Positions 43,807 through 52,869 of a stretch of 64,000 bases of DNA are shown here, one piece after another. How positions within the stretch are numbered: the stretch's first letter is position 1; each line of letters starts with the position of its first letter. A program made the translations under genes and the position numbers. The DNA lies in the NCBI RefSeq assembly GCF_001423295.1, contig NZ_LMNG01000029.1:231981-295980 (forward strand), given 5' to 3'. The notes under the pieces are model-generated. The model was not told where the DNA came from. It did not search any database and was given only the letters and a program-made list of their open reading frames with translations. This DNA comes from Methylobacterium sp. Leaf112 (lineage in GTDB: Bacteria > Pseudomonadota > Alphaproteobacteria > Rhizobiales > Beijerinckiaceae).

Positions 43807-44886
43807 ATGACGGATCAGAAAATCGACTGGAACGAAGCCGGTAAGGCAGCCGAGCTCGATGCTTTCATGGTTGCGGTTGGACACATCCACGTTCCCACCA
43901 CGAACTTTGATCAAGGCGTGAGGGAACTAGAATGGCTTCGGCGGCGTGCCCGGCGGGGGGAGGGGTCGTGTCTTGTAGTGGGGGGACGGTCCGGATCCGG
44001 CAAGAGCTGGCTGCTTGAGCGTAACCTCCTCGCATCGGAGTTCACACAGGATTATGGGCCGCTCGTTGACCCGCTTCCGGTGATCTCAATCGATGCACCA
44101 TCGCCAGGCCACACAAAGGCGCTTGCTGCCAGGCTGCTCGAAAAGGTGCTCGGCTATGCCGTCCCGGCACGGGATTCGGAGCCCATGCTGCTTGATCGCT
44201 TCACGAAGATCGGGATTGCGAGGGGGCTGAAGGTCATCAAAATTGACGAGTTCCAGCATGTTGTGAACAGCTTCGTCAGGGTAAACCAAAGCCGGAACGA
44301 GGACAAAGAGAAAATCGCGTCGGAGAATATTAAGACACAAATTAACAAGGCGCCTTTCCAATGGATCATCGCCGGCGAACCTTCAGTAATGAGTTTCTTC
44401 CACCGTTGGGAGCAATTCGAAGGCCGCGGGCGGAAACTTGCAATGCAGCCGTTCGCATGGCCCACGGATAAGGACGAACTCGCAGCGTTCCTAGATAAAT
44501 ACGACGAGGAGCTGTCGGGTATCCATTTTGGCCGGAAAAGCGGACTGGCCGAAATGGCTCCACGTTTCCAACTGGCGACAGGCGGCTTCTACGGTCAGAT
44601 GGTCCGTCGTCTCCTGAAGGACGCGGCTGAGATGGCATTCATGGCCGGCGACCCCGACATCAGTGAGGCACTATCGGTAACCTACGAGCGCTGGAAGCGT
44701 CTCGGCGATAGAGAAAATCCGTTCTTGATGAAGATGCCCGAGGTGGCGAGCAGGCTTTGTACACCTCCTACATCCTTGCCGGTCCCTACGGTTCCTCAAG
44801 CGGAGATCCTCCAGGCAGCGGTCGCGCAGCCGAAGATGAGCGGGCGAGGGAAGGGCCAGACGCGGGAACCATCGTTCGCAAAATGA
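43807..44886 (+). CDS. tnsC: TnsC/TniB-like transposition AAA+ ATPase
   Basis: 359 residues from ATG 43807 (GAGGGG upstream; a GTG at 43795 overlaps tnsB). Walker A GGRSGSGKS with K66, Walker B VIKIDEF (D147, E148), and an AAA+ lid region near 225-275. TniB/TnsC proteins polymerise on target DNA and link target selection (TniQ) with the transposase. The ~40-residue disordered tail is Gln/Pro/Lys-rich. Confidence 0.9.
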   Translation: MTDQKIDWNEAGKAAELDAFMVAVGHIHVPTTNFDQGVRELEWLRRRARRGEGSCLVVGGRSGSGKSWLLERNLLASEFTQDYGPLVDPLPVISIDAPSPGHTKALAARLLEKVLGYAVPARDSEPMLLDRFTKIGIARGLKVIKIDEFQHVVNSFVRVNQSRNEDKEKIASENIKTQINKAPFQWIIAGEPSVMSFFHRWEQFEGRGRKLAMQPFAWPTDKDELAAFLDKYDEELSGIHFGRKSGLAEMAPRFQLATGGFYGQMVRRLLKDAAEMAFMAGDPDISEALSVTYERWKRLGDRENPFLMKMPEVASRLCTPPTSLPVPTVPQAEILQAAVAQPKMSGRGKGQTREPSFAK

Positions 44887-44901
44887 GCGGAGTGAGATTG
44901 C

Positions 44902-46836
44902 TTGGGCAAGGACATCCACATCGCCCGTTTGCCGCTGCGGGTGCCCTTTCGATCCGGGGAGCCGGCCTACGCCTTGTTCGGGCGGATGGCCGATCGCCTC
45001 AGCGCTACGTCGCGGATGGCCTTTGCGGGGGAGCTCGGCCTGAGTCATCGAGCATTGCTCGACGGGAAGCTTGTCGAGACCGTCGCAGTCCTCGCAGGGC
45101 AGGTGCTGAGCGAGGTCAGTGCCGCTACGTTCGTCTTAGCTGACGGACAGGTCTCGCTGCGCGGTCGCGTGCTCGACCGGAACCACTGGTCGTGCCTGCG
45201 TCCGCGCGTCTGCGTCGATTGCCTGCGGGAGGACCTTTCGGAAGGAGGCTCGGCGGGAACCGTTTGGCACCGAACATGGTGGGACGTGCTCCCCCTGCGT
45301 CGATGCCATATCCATGGGGGAGTGTTGGTTTCCGGAGGGATCGAGGCCGTCCGGGCTGCACGCACCACTCAGGGCTTTCCCGCCGAGGTCACGCCGCGGA
45401 CGCGGACGGCTGGCGAGGATTATATCCTGGGACGTTTAGGCCTTTCACCCTCCCGCCCGCTGGACTTGCTCGACCAACTTCCGATCTCTCGTGCAGTGGA
45501 GATTCTCGAAGTTGTTGGAGCGGCTGCCGACGGGCGTCGCTGGGGCCAACGTGAGATCTGCCGGGTGGACAAGGCCGACTTGCTTTCATTCGGCTTTGGA
45601 CCGTTCGCCGGTGGCGTTGCGTCGTTCCTCGCCCACCTAGATGATTTGGTCCGGAACGCGCCCGCCGTGCGAGACCACCTGCTCCCGAACGCCGTATATG
45701 GCCGTCTCTACACGATGCTGTCCTCCGAGGAGATCGATCCGGCCTTCGACGAGATCCGTGGGCTCGTCCGAGAACATGCGCTCGCAAACCTTCCGATCCC
45801 GCAGGGGCAGTCGATCCTCGGCTCCGCCGTTCGGCGCCAAAACATCTACACCCTCGCACAGGCAGCCGAGCGCTTGGCGGTTGAAAAGCCACTTGCCGGC
45901 CGGCTGCTTTGGTCCGCGGGTGCACGGCCGCGCCATGTCGCAGGCCAATTACCACTATTTTCCAGCTCCGAGGTCGAAAGTGCAGCCGACTTGGCCGCGG
46001 CAACTGTTTGGGGCCGAGACGCCCGCAAAATCCTCGGGCTGCCTCCGGCTGCGTTCGCCTCAATCGTGAAGGCCGGTTGCCTGCCCAAGGCATTGGACGG
46101 ACAGGCCACGGGTGCCAGGGAGGACCGGTTCCGGAAGGCTGACATCCTACGCCTGCGCGAGATGGTCATGGGAGGCTTGCGGACCATGGTTCGTCCTCAC
46201 GCCGGTTCCGCGCCGCTCCCGTCGGCCGTTCGCTCAGCGATGTCCTCGACGGGCGAAATCATCGCCGCGATTTTGGATGGTGCTCTCATTCCTACAGGCA
46301 GGCTAAGCGGGGGCGAGGGATTGTCGGCGGTGCTGGTCGACACGGCAGACGTCCTCGCGCTGCATAATTGCCTCGACCACGATCTCATGCCCTGGAGAGA
46401 TATCGTCGGCGAACTCGGTAGCCGTTCGGCGGCGGATACCCTCGTGCGTTCCGGCCATTTAACAGTGTCGGTCGTGCCGGCGGGGTTCAGAAACAGAAGG
46501 CGTCGCGTCGTACCGCGTCGCGAATGGGCACGTTTCGAAGCCGCCTATATCTCAGCGGCCGAAATGGCTCGGTCGCGCGGAACATCGGCGAGTGCCATCG
46601 TTCGTGCCCTGGAAAAATCTGGGGTACAGCCGTCCATCGCCTGCCCAGACGGGAGGTTGTTTTACGCCAGAGCTCCATTCATACTAGGATATTCAAACAA
46701 GGGCGACGCACGTCCGAGCAGCCGAAGGTCTTGTACGGTTCGTACCCGTCCCGGCCGTGGGCGACAGCAGACAGTTCCCCAATCATCGCGTAATTGCCAT
46801 ATGCTGACGCAAGATAATCATAAGAAGTCAGGTTAA
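44902..46836 (+). CDS. tniQ: TniQ-family target-site selection protein
   Basis: 644 residues from TTG 44902 with GGAG upstream. The TniQ start is recognisable (IARLPLRVPFRSGEPAYALFGRMADRLSATSR) with the zinc motif CVDCLREDL ... LRRCHIHG. A C-terminal portion of about 350 residues carries several HTH-like segments (e.g. FRKADILRLREMVMGGL, SAAEMARSRGTSASAIVRALEKSGV), so it can bind a specific DNA target. Only one TniQ protein is present; no TnsE or CRISPR effector. Target preference is unknown. Confidence 0.85.
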   Translation: MGKDIHIARLPLRVPFRSGEPAYALFGRMADRLSATSRMAFAGELGLSHRALLDGKLVETVAVLAGQVLSEVSAATFVLADGQVSLRGRVLDRNHWSCLRPRVCVDCLREDLSEGGSAGTVWHRTWWDVLPLRRCHIHGGVLVSGGIEAVRAARTTQGFPAEVTPRTRTAGEDYILGRLGLSPSRPLDLLDQLPISRAVEILEVVGAAADGRRWGQREICRVDKADLLSFGFGPFAGGVASFLAHLDDLVRNAPAVRDHLLPNAVYGRLYTMLSSEEIDPAFDEIRGLVREHALANLPIPQGQSILGSAVRRQNIYTLAQAAERLAVEKPLAGRLLWSAGARPRHVAGQLPLFSSSEVESAADLAAATVWGRDARKILGLPPAAFASIVKAGCLPKALDGQATGAREDRFRKADILRLREMVMGGLRTMVRPHAGSAPLPSAVRSAMSSTGEIIAAILDGALIPTGRLSGGEGLSAVLVDTADVLALHNCLDHDLMPWRDIVGELGSRSAADTLVRSGHLTVSVVPAGFRNRRRRVVPRREWARFEAAYISAAEMARSRGTSASAIVRALEKSGVQPSIACPDGRLFYARAPFILGYSNKGDARPSSRRSCTVRTRPGRGRQQTVPQSSRNCHMLTQDNHKKSG

Positions 46837-47393
46837 TCGGAGGTGCCTGATGGCTATTGATCAGGCTTTGACGTATGGCTCCAGCATCTTAAGTTGCGCC
46901 CGGCGAAGTGCCGCCTGAACGCCGTCTACCTAATTCTACTCAGATGTAGCGTCTTGCCGGTATTGCGCTGCGCTGATTAAAGGCTCTGTCCTTGCCTATC
47001 ATAGCCTAGGCCGGTGCAAAACGCATGTCTGGGCACTTGTTGGGCTATAGCTTAAAATCGCTATTTTGCTCCCAGGGAGATAATTCGTCTGAGAAGCAAC
47101 GTTCCAATACTCAGAGACTTAGAAAATTCGATTTCCATATGCAAAGATTTGGCAAGAGCAGCGGTCCGTTCCTAGCTTGTCATGCCTCATAATATCGTAG
47201 CAAATAAAAGCGCTGATGTAATCTTCCCTGGCGGAGTTCCGGATACCCTACGTTTAGCTACCTGAATTCGGTGGCAAAAGCCGAGTGTCCTGGCCCAATT
47301 AGGTGAACAAGCGGGGGGTAAACAGCTACGGGCGCTTGCTCGTCTTGACGGAACTTTCCATAATCATCTGCAACTCAAGATTGGCAGAGCGTT
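46837..47393. other. AT-rich non-coding gap between tniQ and qatA
   Basis: About 560 bases, lowest GC in the window. It should hold the qat promoter; no complete gene, hairpin terminator or repeat family was recognised. No TGT-type end or flank duplication was found, so it is treated as internal to the element. Confidence 0.5.
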
Positions 47394-49262
47394 ATGTGGT
47401 CAGACGTCGAGACCGACCAGGATTTTCTAAATTTCCGGGTCATGGCCAACCTCGCGGGGCAGATGATCCTCGACGCTGGAGGGAAACCGCTTAGCATCGG
47501 CATCTCGGGCGGCTGGGGCGTTGGCAAGTCCTCTATGGTCAAGTTGATCGCCTCCGACCTCGAAGGTAGGTCGTCGAAGAAACTCGTATTCCTTACTTTT
47601 AACGCCTGGCTCTACCAGGGGCACGACGACGCTAAGGCGGCGTTGATGGAGGAGATTGCGCGGACGCTCCTTAAGCACGCCGAAGGCAATAAGGATGTCG
47701 TAGGCCGCATCAAGGAACTTGGATCGCGGATCGATTTCTTCAGAGTGGCAAGGTACGGTGCGGAGGCGGCAGCGACCTACGCTTCGGGCGGTGTTCCCTT
47801 CGGCGCATTCACCAAGGGATTGGAGAGCCTCTGGGAGCATCTCACAGATGGAGAAATATCCAAGCAGGATCTCGGCGAGGCCAAGGATTTCGCCAAGGAG
47901 CACAAGGACGAAGCCAAGGCCCTGATCAAGCCCAAGAAGGCTCCCGAGACGCCCCCTCAGGCGATCCATGCCTTCCGCGAGCACTTCAAGAAGGCATTGG
48001 AGGAGCTCGACGTCACGCTTGTGGTGTTCGTCGACGACCTCGACCGATGTTTGCCGTCGACGGTCATCGGTACGCTCGAAGCCATGAGGCTATTCCTGTT
48101 CATGGACAGGACCGCATTCGTCATCGCGGCCGACGACAAGATGATCAAAGAGGCGGTTCGCATCCACTTCAAGGAAGCGCGCCTCGACGATGACCTGGTC
48201 GTCAGCTATTTTGATAAACTCATCCAGGTTCCGCTTCGCGTTCCGCCGCTCGGCATCAACGAGGTCCGCGCTTACCTTCTCCTCCTATTAACCGAGAACG
48301 CCGAACTCGACGCCGATCCGAAGCGTCGAGTCAGGGAGGCTGTGAACGATAGGCTGGCGGCGAGCTGGAAAGGGCTTTCGGTCGATGCCGCGTTCGTCGC
48401 CGAGCAAATTGAGGGGTGCTCCACTACCCTGAAGTCGGAATTCGCCTTAGCGGATCGTCTCGCTAAGCAGATGGCCACGTCTCGCAAGATCGCGGGCAAC
48501 CCTCGCCTTATCAAGCGGTTCCTCAACACGCTTTCCATTCGGCGAAAGTTGGCGGCGGCGCAGAGCATCCCGGTCGACGGCGCCGTACTGGCTAAGATTT
48601 TGCTGTTTGAGCGCTGCGCGGCGCCTGCCTCATTCGAGTTCCTCGTTCAATCGGTCACGCAGGCGGTCGATGGTAAGTCGGAGAACCTGCGCATGGCGGA
48701 GCGCGTCGTGCGGGGTGGCGGCGATCTACCCGAGGACAAGGACGCATGGTCGGCAGATCGCACTTTCGTGATGGACTGGCTCAAGCTCGACCCGCCGTTG
48801 TCCGGAGTGGACCTCCGCGGCGCTATCCATGTCGGCCGTGAGAGCCTCCCCATCATTTCGGCAGACGATCGGGTTTCGAAAGAGGCGCAGGACATCCTGG
48901 CGGAGGCAGTCTCGCTGAGGCTGAAGCCAACGGCAGATTTACGCGCTCGCTTCACGAGGCTCATCCCGGACGAGAAGTCGTTCCTCGTGGGCAAGCTCAT
49001 GGAACGGGCGGCCTCGGAGGCCGAGTGGGGGACCCCCGACATTCTATGGGGCCTCGCGATGGTGGCGGAAGCCGACCTCGATGCCGCCAAGCGCCTCGTC
49101 GTCTTCCTATCGAACCTCGACAGCGCCGCGCTCCGACCGCCCATAGTGCCGCGCATCCGCGACACGACCTGGGGAGGCGAAGTGGTCACCGAATGGCGCG
49201 GCCGCAGCGACATGCCAGACCAGATGAAAAGGATCTTGGCACCTAGGAAGGTGAAGGTCTGA
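47394..49262 (+). CDS. qatA: QatA: KAP-family P-loop ATPase of the Qat anti-phage system
   Basis: 622 residues. KAP NTPase: Walker A GGWGVGKS with K45, conserved FNAWLYQG, Walker B LVVFVDDLDRCLPS and YFDKLIQVPLRVP. A helical insertion between ~85 and 175 takes the place of the TM segments found in many KAP proteins. With the next three genes it forms the QatABCD order described experimentally as an anti-phage system (Qat, Gao et al. 2020). Starts the operon; the next gene overlaps by one base (TGATG). Confidence 0.92.
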   Translation: MWSDVETDQDFLNFRVMANLAGQMILDAGGKPLSIGISGGWGVGKSSMVKLIASDLEGRSSKKLVFLTFNAWLYQGHDDAKAALMEEIARTLLKHAEGNKDVVGRIKELGSRIDFFRVARYGAEAAATYASGGVPFGAFTKGLESLWEHLTDGEISKQDLGEAKDFAKEHKDEAKALIKPKKAPETPPQAIHAFREHFKKALEELDVTLVVFVDDLDRCLPSTVIGTLEAMRLFLFMDRTAFVIAADDKMIKEAVRIHFKEARLDDDLVVSYFDKLIQVPLRVPPLGINEVRAYLLLLLTENAELDADPKRRVREAVNDRLAASWKGLSVDAAFVAEQIEGCSTTLKSEFALADRLAKQMATSRKIAGNPRLIKRFLNTLSIRRKLAAAQSIPVDGAVLAKILLFERCAAPASFEFLVQSVTQAVDGKSENLRMAERVVRGGGDLPEDKDAWSADRTFVMDWLKLDPPLSGVDLRGAIHVGRESLPIISADDRVSKEAQDILAEAVSLRLKPTADLRARFTRLIPDEKSFLVGKLMERAASEAEWGTPDILWGLAMVAEADLDAAKRLVVFLSNLDSAALRPPIVPRIRDTTWGGEVVTEWRGRSDMPDQMKRILAPRKVKV

Positions 49263-50152
49263 TGGGAACCTCGAAATCGAGCACGGGACCGGGGAAGGGT
49301 GTCGGCCTAGTCCCTCCTTGGCTCGACACGCCGCCCGGCGTGCCCCCATCAGCCGTCCCATCTGGTTCGGTCGCGCCCAGCGGTGGCCCGAGCCCACAGG
49401 CGCCATCTCTTCCGGTACCGGGGACGCCGCCCCTGCTTTCGCAGCCTTCGGTGCCGCCACCGCCAGGTACGGCGGTGCCTAAGCGCTTCCAAGAGGCGCG
49501 GCGCGGAGTCGGCGCATACGTTTCGTCAGGCGACAAGGAAAGGCTGAGGGCCGGGCTCGGCAGCTACGTCGGCAAGGGCTACCGCGGCGGGCGCACCGCC
49601 TCCGCGCGGATGGGACAAGCGGCGACTTCGGCCGGACGCGCCTACGATGTCTTGAGCGGACTTGCAGACGGCAGTGTCACGCAGCAGGACCTCGGCTTCG
49701 ACCCCGCCACCGTCGCCGGGGCTCCCATGGACGACGTCATCGACGCCCTCGTCGATGTGATCTGCCGGAACGATACGACGCTGGACGACGCCGCGGGCCG
49801 TGAGGCGGTCAATGAGGCGCTCAGTGAGGTACTGGCTGAAAATCCCGGTACCGACCCACTCGCGATGCCGGTCGAGCACACGCAGGAGGTCTGGCTTCGA
49901 ACTGTGGCCTACCACGTGTTCGAGGACATCATGCTCGACTTGGGGGCTGGCCTTCAGCGTGGGGCTTTCGGCGACGCCAAGGTCTTCAACGACCGCCGCT
50001 ATGAGATCCGCGACTTCGTGCGCGAGAGCTTCCGCGAGCAGTACGGGCAGTTGACGGCGGCAGGACGCAACGTCGACCGCAGCAACGCTGCTGCCATTGC
50101 GAAGGAGGTCACCTCCCTGGTCTTCGACGTCTACGAAGGATGGATGGAATGA
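49262..50152 (+). CDS. qatB: QatB: unknown-function component of the Qat system
   Basis: 296 residues. A long Pro/Ser/Gly-rich disordered leader (~1-70) precedes a helical body (VGAYVSSGDKERLRAGLGSYVGKGYRGG ... VFEDIMLDLGAGLQRG) ending VFDVYEGWME. Identification depends on its fixed place between QatA and QatC and on similar size and Pro-rich start of known QatB. No enzymatic motif seen. Overlaps qatC by 4 bases. Confidence 0.85.
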   Translation: MGTSKSSTGPGKGVGLVPPWLDTPPGVPPSAVPSGSVAPSGGPSPQAPSLPVPGTPPLLSQPSVPPPPGTAVPKRFQEARRGVGAYVSSGDKERLRAGLGSYVGKGYRGGRTASARMGQAATSAGRAYDVLSGLADGSVTQQDLGFDPATVAGAPMDDVIDALVDVICRNDTTLDDAAGREAVNEALSEVLAENPGTDPLAMPVEHTQEVWLRTVAYHVFEDIMLDLGAGLQRGAFGDAKVFNDRRYEIRDFVRESFREQYGQLTAAGRNVDRSNAAAIAKEVTSLVFDVYEGWME

Positions 50153-51453
50153 GGGTCGCTGTCCTACCCAACCGCGTCGGGTCCGCAGGCCTACGCGTCA
50201 ACGCGCGTCTCGCTCTTTTCGAGGGTGCCCCCGCCGGTCTCGACGGCAGCGTCGGGACGGGACTCATCCGGGAGACCCACAAGGCGCTGGGCCGGTCGCC
50301 CGTCGCGGCGGCATGGGACCTGGCGGCGGTAGCGCTCGCCGTCATCGGTGCCGATAGGTACGTCAACCGCGCCGCCGTAAGTGAGGATGGTTGGACCAGG
50401 CAAATCGAACTCACGGTCTCGGTCACGGACCCAGCGCGCTGGATGGCGATGTTGCCGACGGTGAGGGATACGCTGGGCTTCCTCACCGGGGACGTGTGGT
50501 CCCTGGCCTTCCTGCCGGATGGCGTGCAGCCGCGCCCGCCCGCCCACACCGTCGGCAACCGGCCGGAGACGTGCGTGTCGCTGCTCTCCGGTGGCCTCGA
50601 CAGCCTCATCGGGGCCATCGACTTGGCCGCCAGCGGCGAGAGGCCGATCTTCGTCAGCAATCGCGTCAAGGGCGACTGCCGCAAGCAAGCGGATTTCGCC
50701 GAAGCCGTCGGAGCCCGCCAGCATGTCCTATCTCTGAACCACAACGCGCGCGTGAGGCACACTGCACCCGAGATCTCGCAACGTCCCCGCTCGCTCGCCT
50801 TTCTGGCGTTTGGCGTCCTCGCTGCCACCACGCTGGATAGGTACCTAGCAGGGGAGGTCGTCGATCTCGTCGTCCCCGAGAACGGCTTCATCAGCCTCAA
50901 CGTCCCACTGACGCACCTGCGTTCGGGGAGCCTGAGCACACGCACCACCCATCCCCGGTTCCTCGCCGGCCTGCAGGCCGTCATCGACGGGCTTGGGTTA
51001 AGGGTGAGGCTGGTCAATCCCTATCGGCACAAGACCAAGGGCGAGATGATGCTGGAATGTTCCGACCAAGCGCTGATCTCGCGTCTGGCGCCAAGCTCAA
51101 TGAGTTGCGGCCGCGGCGGCCGCATCAACGGGCATTGCGGCCAGTGCCTCCCGTGCCTGGTACGTCGGTCCGCGTTCCTAAGGCATGGCGGGACGCTGGC
51201 TGCGGATACGACGATGCCCCCTTACAGGCATCCAGGTCTGGGTGGCGCGTTCACGGCCCTGGCCTTCAGCCGGTACGACGATGTTATGCAGTGCCTTGGC
51301 GCCATCGACACATTGGACCGCCGCGGCGCCCGCCGCTGGATTGGGTCGGCCATTCCGGCGTCGACCGTCCCCGAGGCGGAGGCTTGCCGTCAGGTCGCCA
51401 TCCGGGGCTTACTTGAGATCAAGGCCTTCATGCTCGCCGCGGGCCTTCTGTGA
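50149..51453 (+). CDS. qatC: QatC: QueC-like PP-loop protein of the Qat system
   Basis: 434 residues from ATG 50149. An N-terminal ~140 residue extension precedes the PP-loop ATP pyrophosphatase motif LLSGGLDSLIGAID and, later, a zinc-type cluster GHCGQCLPCLVRRSAFLRHG as in QueC (7-cyano-7-deazaguanine synthase). QueC homologues in defence suggest base- or protein-modification chemistry; the reaction in Qat is not settled. Overlaps qatD by 4 bases (GTGA). Confidence 0.92.
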   Translation: MRVAVLPNRVGSAGLRVNARLALFEGAPAGLDGSVGTGLIRETHKALGRSPVAAAWDLAAVALAVIGADRYVNRAAVSEDGWTRQIELTVSVTDPARWMAMLPTVRDTLGFLTGDVWSLAFLPDGVQPRPPAHTVGNRPETCVSLLSGGLDSLIGAIDLAASGERPIFVSNRVKGDCRKQADFAEAVGARQHVLSLNHNARVRHTAPEISQRPRSLAFLAFGVLAATTLDRYLAGEVVDLVVPENGFISLNVPLTHLRSGSLSTRTTHPRFLAGLQAVIDGLGLRVRLVNPYRHKTKGEMMLECSDQALISRLAPSSMSCGRGGRINGHCGQCLPCLVRRSAFLRHGGTLAADTTMPPYRHPGLGGAFTALAFSRYDDVMQCLGAIDTLDRRGARRWIGSAIPASTVPEAEACRQVAIRGLLEIKAFMLAAGLL

Positions 51454-52175
51454 TTGATTTCCACTGCCATCTCGATCTCTACCCGGAGCCGGCGAAGGTG
51501 GTCGCAGAGGTGGCGAAGAGGGGCATGTACGTCCTTGCCGTCACGACCACACCGAGAGCCTTCGAAGGCAATTTGCGCTTCGTTGGATCGAATCGGCGCA
51601 TCCGGGTGGCGGTCGGGCTGCACCCCGAGCTCGTTGGGGAGAGGCATGCAGAGGTTGGGCTGGTTTGCGCTGCCTTGTTGCGCACACGCTACGTTGGCGA
51701 GGTCGGCCTTGACGGCTCCCCGCAGCACTGGGGAACGTTCGCAACCCAGCGAAATGTGTTGCGGACCATCTTCAAGGCCTGCTGCGACCAGGGGGGGCGG
51801 GTCATCAGCCTTCATTCAAGAATGGCGGTCCAAGCAGTCCTCGACGAGATCGAGCAGGCCGGCCCCATCGGGACGCCGGTCATGCACTGGTTCGGTGGAA
51901 CACCGGACGAAATGGTCCGGGCATCGGGTCTCGGATGCTGGTTCAGCGTCGGTCCCGCAATGTTGAATTCCAAGAAGGGGCGCCTCCTTGCTGCCGGCAT
52001 GCCTCGCGACCGTGTCTTGCCTGAAACAGACGGGCCATTCGGGCAATCACGCGGCAAACCTCTCACGCCCTGGGACTGCGAACTCGTCATTCCGATTCTC
52101 GCGGATCTCTGGGACATGCCGCTCTCGGCAGTGGAAGCCCTCATGAGTGATAACCTGCGCCGCTTGGTGATTTGA
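51450..52175 (+). CDS. qatD: QatD: TatD-family nuclease of the Qat system
   Basis: 241 residues from GTG 51450. The TatD metal site is complete: FHCHLDL (HxH), Glu in VGEVGLDGS, His in SLHSRMAVQ and VMHWFGG, and Asp in PETDGPF. Members are metal-dependent hydrolases/DNases. Last gene of the qat operon, about 220 bases before the transposon right end. Confidence 0.92.
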   Translation: MIDFHCHLDLYPEPAKVVAEVAKRGMYVLAVTTTPRAFEGNLRFVGSNRRIRVAVGLHPELVGERHAEVGLVCAALLRTRYVGEVGLDGSPQHWGTFATQRNVLRTIFKACCDQGGRVISLHSRMAVQAVLDEIEQAGPIGTPVMHWFGGTPDEMVRASGLGCWFSVGPAMLNSKKGRLLAAGMPRDRVLPETDGPFGQSRGKPLTPWDCELVIPILADLWDMPLSAVEALMSDNLRRLVI

Positions 52176-52288
52176 TCCCAGCGCACTGGAACGAGCAGCT
52201 CCAAGGTCTTCGACATAGGTTTTCGCGGCGGTTTCAACGAAGCCGGCATGGTCCGCGGTGAGCCGCATTCCTTTGGGGGTGCGCAAAA

Positions 52289-52384
52289 TTGCGGTAGATT
52301 TATCGCGGAGATCTATGGTGTTTGCTTTGATTGCGGTAAGCTATTTCCGAAATTGCGGCGGTTTACCCCATCTTCTGCGGTAAA
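52289..52384. repeat. Repeated TnsB-binding-site-like motifs at the right transposon end
   Basis: TTGCGGTA at 52289 and 52331, TTGCGGCG at 52352 (perhaps shifted GCGGTTTA) and CTGCGGTA at 52375 are spaced by about 42, 21 and 23 bases, i.e. multiples of ~21. Regular arrays of ~22-bp sites are the hallmark of Tn7-family ends. The next AT tract and TACA at 52398-52401 finish the element. Confidence 0.6.
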
Positions 52385-52401
52385 TTATTACAGCCCCTAC
52401 A

Positions 52402-52869
52402 GTAGCGCCACTTGGCGATCTCGTCGGACCAGGCGGCGCCGAATTGCGGGCCGCGCAGGGAATCGGGTTCCTCGGCCGAGAAGGCGAGGCCCACCGCGCC
52501 GTTGGGCCAGTCGAGGCGGCGGCGCGAGGGCGACCAGCGCGGGCGCAGGCCGTTCAGGGACAGCAGCCCCGACGGCCCCTCGATCATCACGTCGCGGACA
52601 TCCGCGAAGGTTTCGCCGATGAGGGCGATGCGGCCCACGGGCCGGGCGGTGAAGGCCGGGTCGCCCTGGGCTAGGGCCCGGACCCATTCGGCCCCCGTGC
52701 GGGTCTTGCCCGAGCCGCGCCCGCCCACCACCGCCCAGGTGGTCCAGGCGTCTTCCGGGCATGCAGGTGTCGGGCATGGGGGCAGCTGGTCGGCCCGCGC
52801 CGTGTGGAGCCAGTCACGGGCGAGCGCCCGGATCAGATGTGGCGGCAGGCTCTCCAGGAAAGCCGGCAT
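52402..52869 (-). pseudogene. GTA/phage-like terminase large subunit, 3' part removed by the transposon
   Basis: From ATG 52869 about 156 residues remain: RNA/DNA-packaging ATPase start (MPAFLESLPPHLIRALARDWL), Walker A GGRGSGKTRTGAEW, and LRGPQFGAAWSDEIAKWRY with the Walker B-like region. Complete relatives have over 400 residues, so the second half of the ATPase and the whole nuclease are lost. After KWRY the frame enters the transposon end and stops 30 codons on. The preceding gene overlaps it, as in gene-transfer-agent clusters of alphaproteobacteria (g1-g2). Confidence 0.82.

Larger units (their letters stand above)
40576..52401. mobile_element. Tn7/Tn5053-like transposon carrying a Qat defence operon
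   Basis: Transposition genes tnsA-tnsB-tnsC-tniQ lie on the + strand near the left side and QatABCD follows as cargo. Proposed ends: left TGTAAGGGAT at 40576, right (read inward on the minus strand) TGTAGGGGCT ending at 52401, matching at 8 of 10 bases, with TGT/ACA termini as in the family. The right boundary is firm because a terminase frame is cut exactly there; the left is tentative. Flanking 5-mers (TATAT left, GTAGC right) do not match, so the expected target duplication is absent. Confidence 0.6.

Noticed and set aside
46837..47393. Possible right transposon end between tniQ and qatA
   Set aside because: No TGT/ACA terminus with matching repeats was seen there, whereas regular motifs and a disrupted gene mark 52401.
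52047..52268. Minus-strand frame starting MRLTADHAGFVETAAKTYVEDLG between qatD and the right transposon end
   Set aside because: The first ~27 codons look protein-like and could be a truncated cargo gene, but the frame then runs antisense through qatD and no family was recognised; too weak to call.
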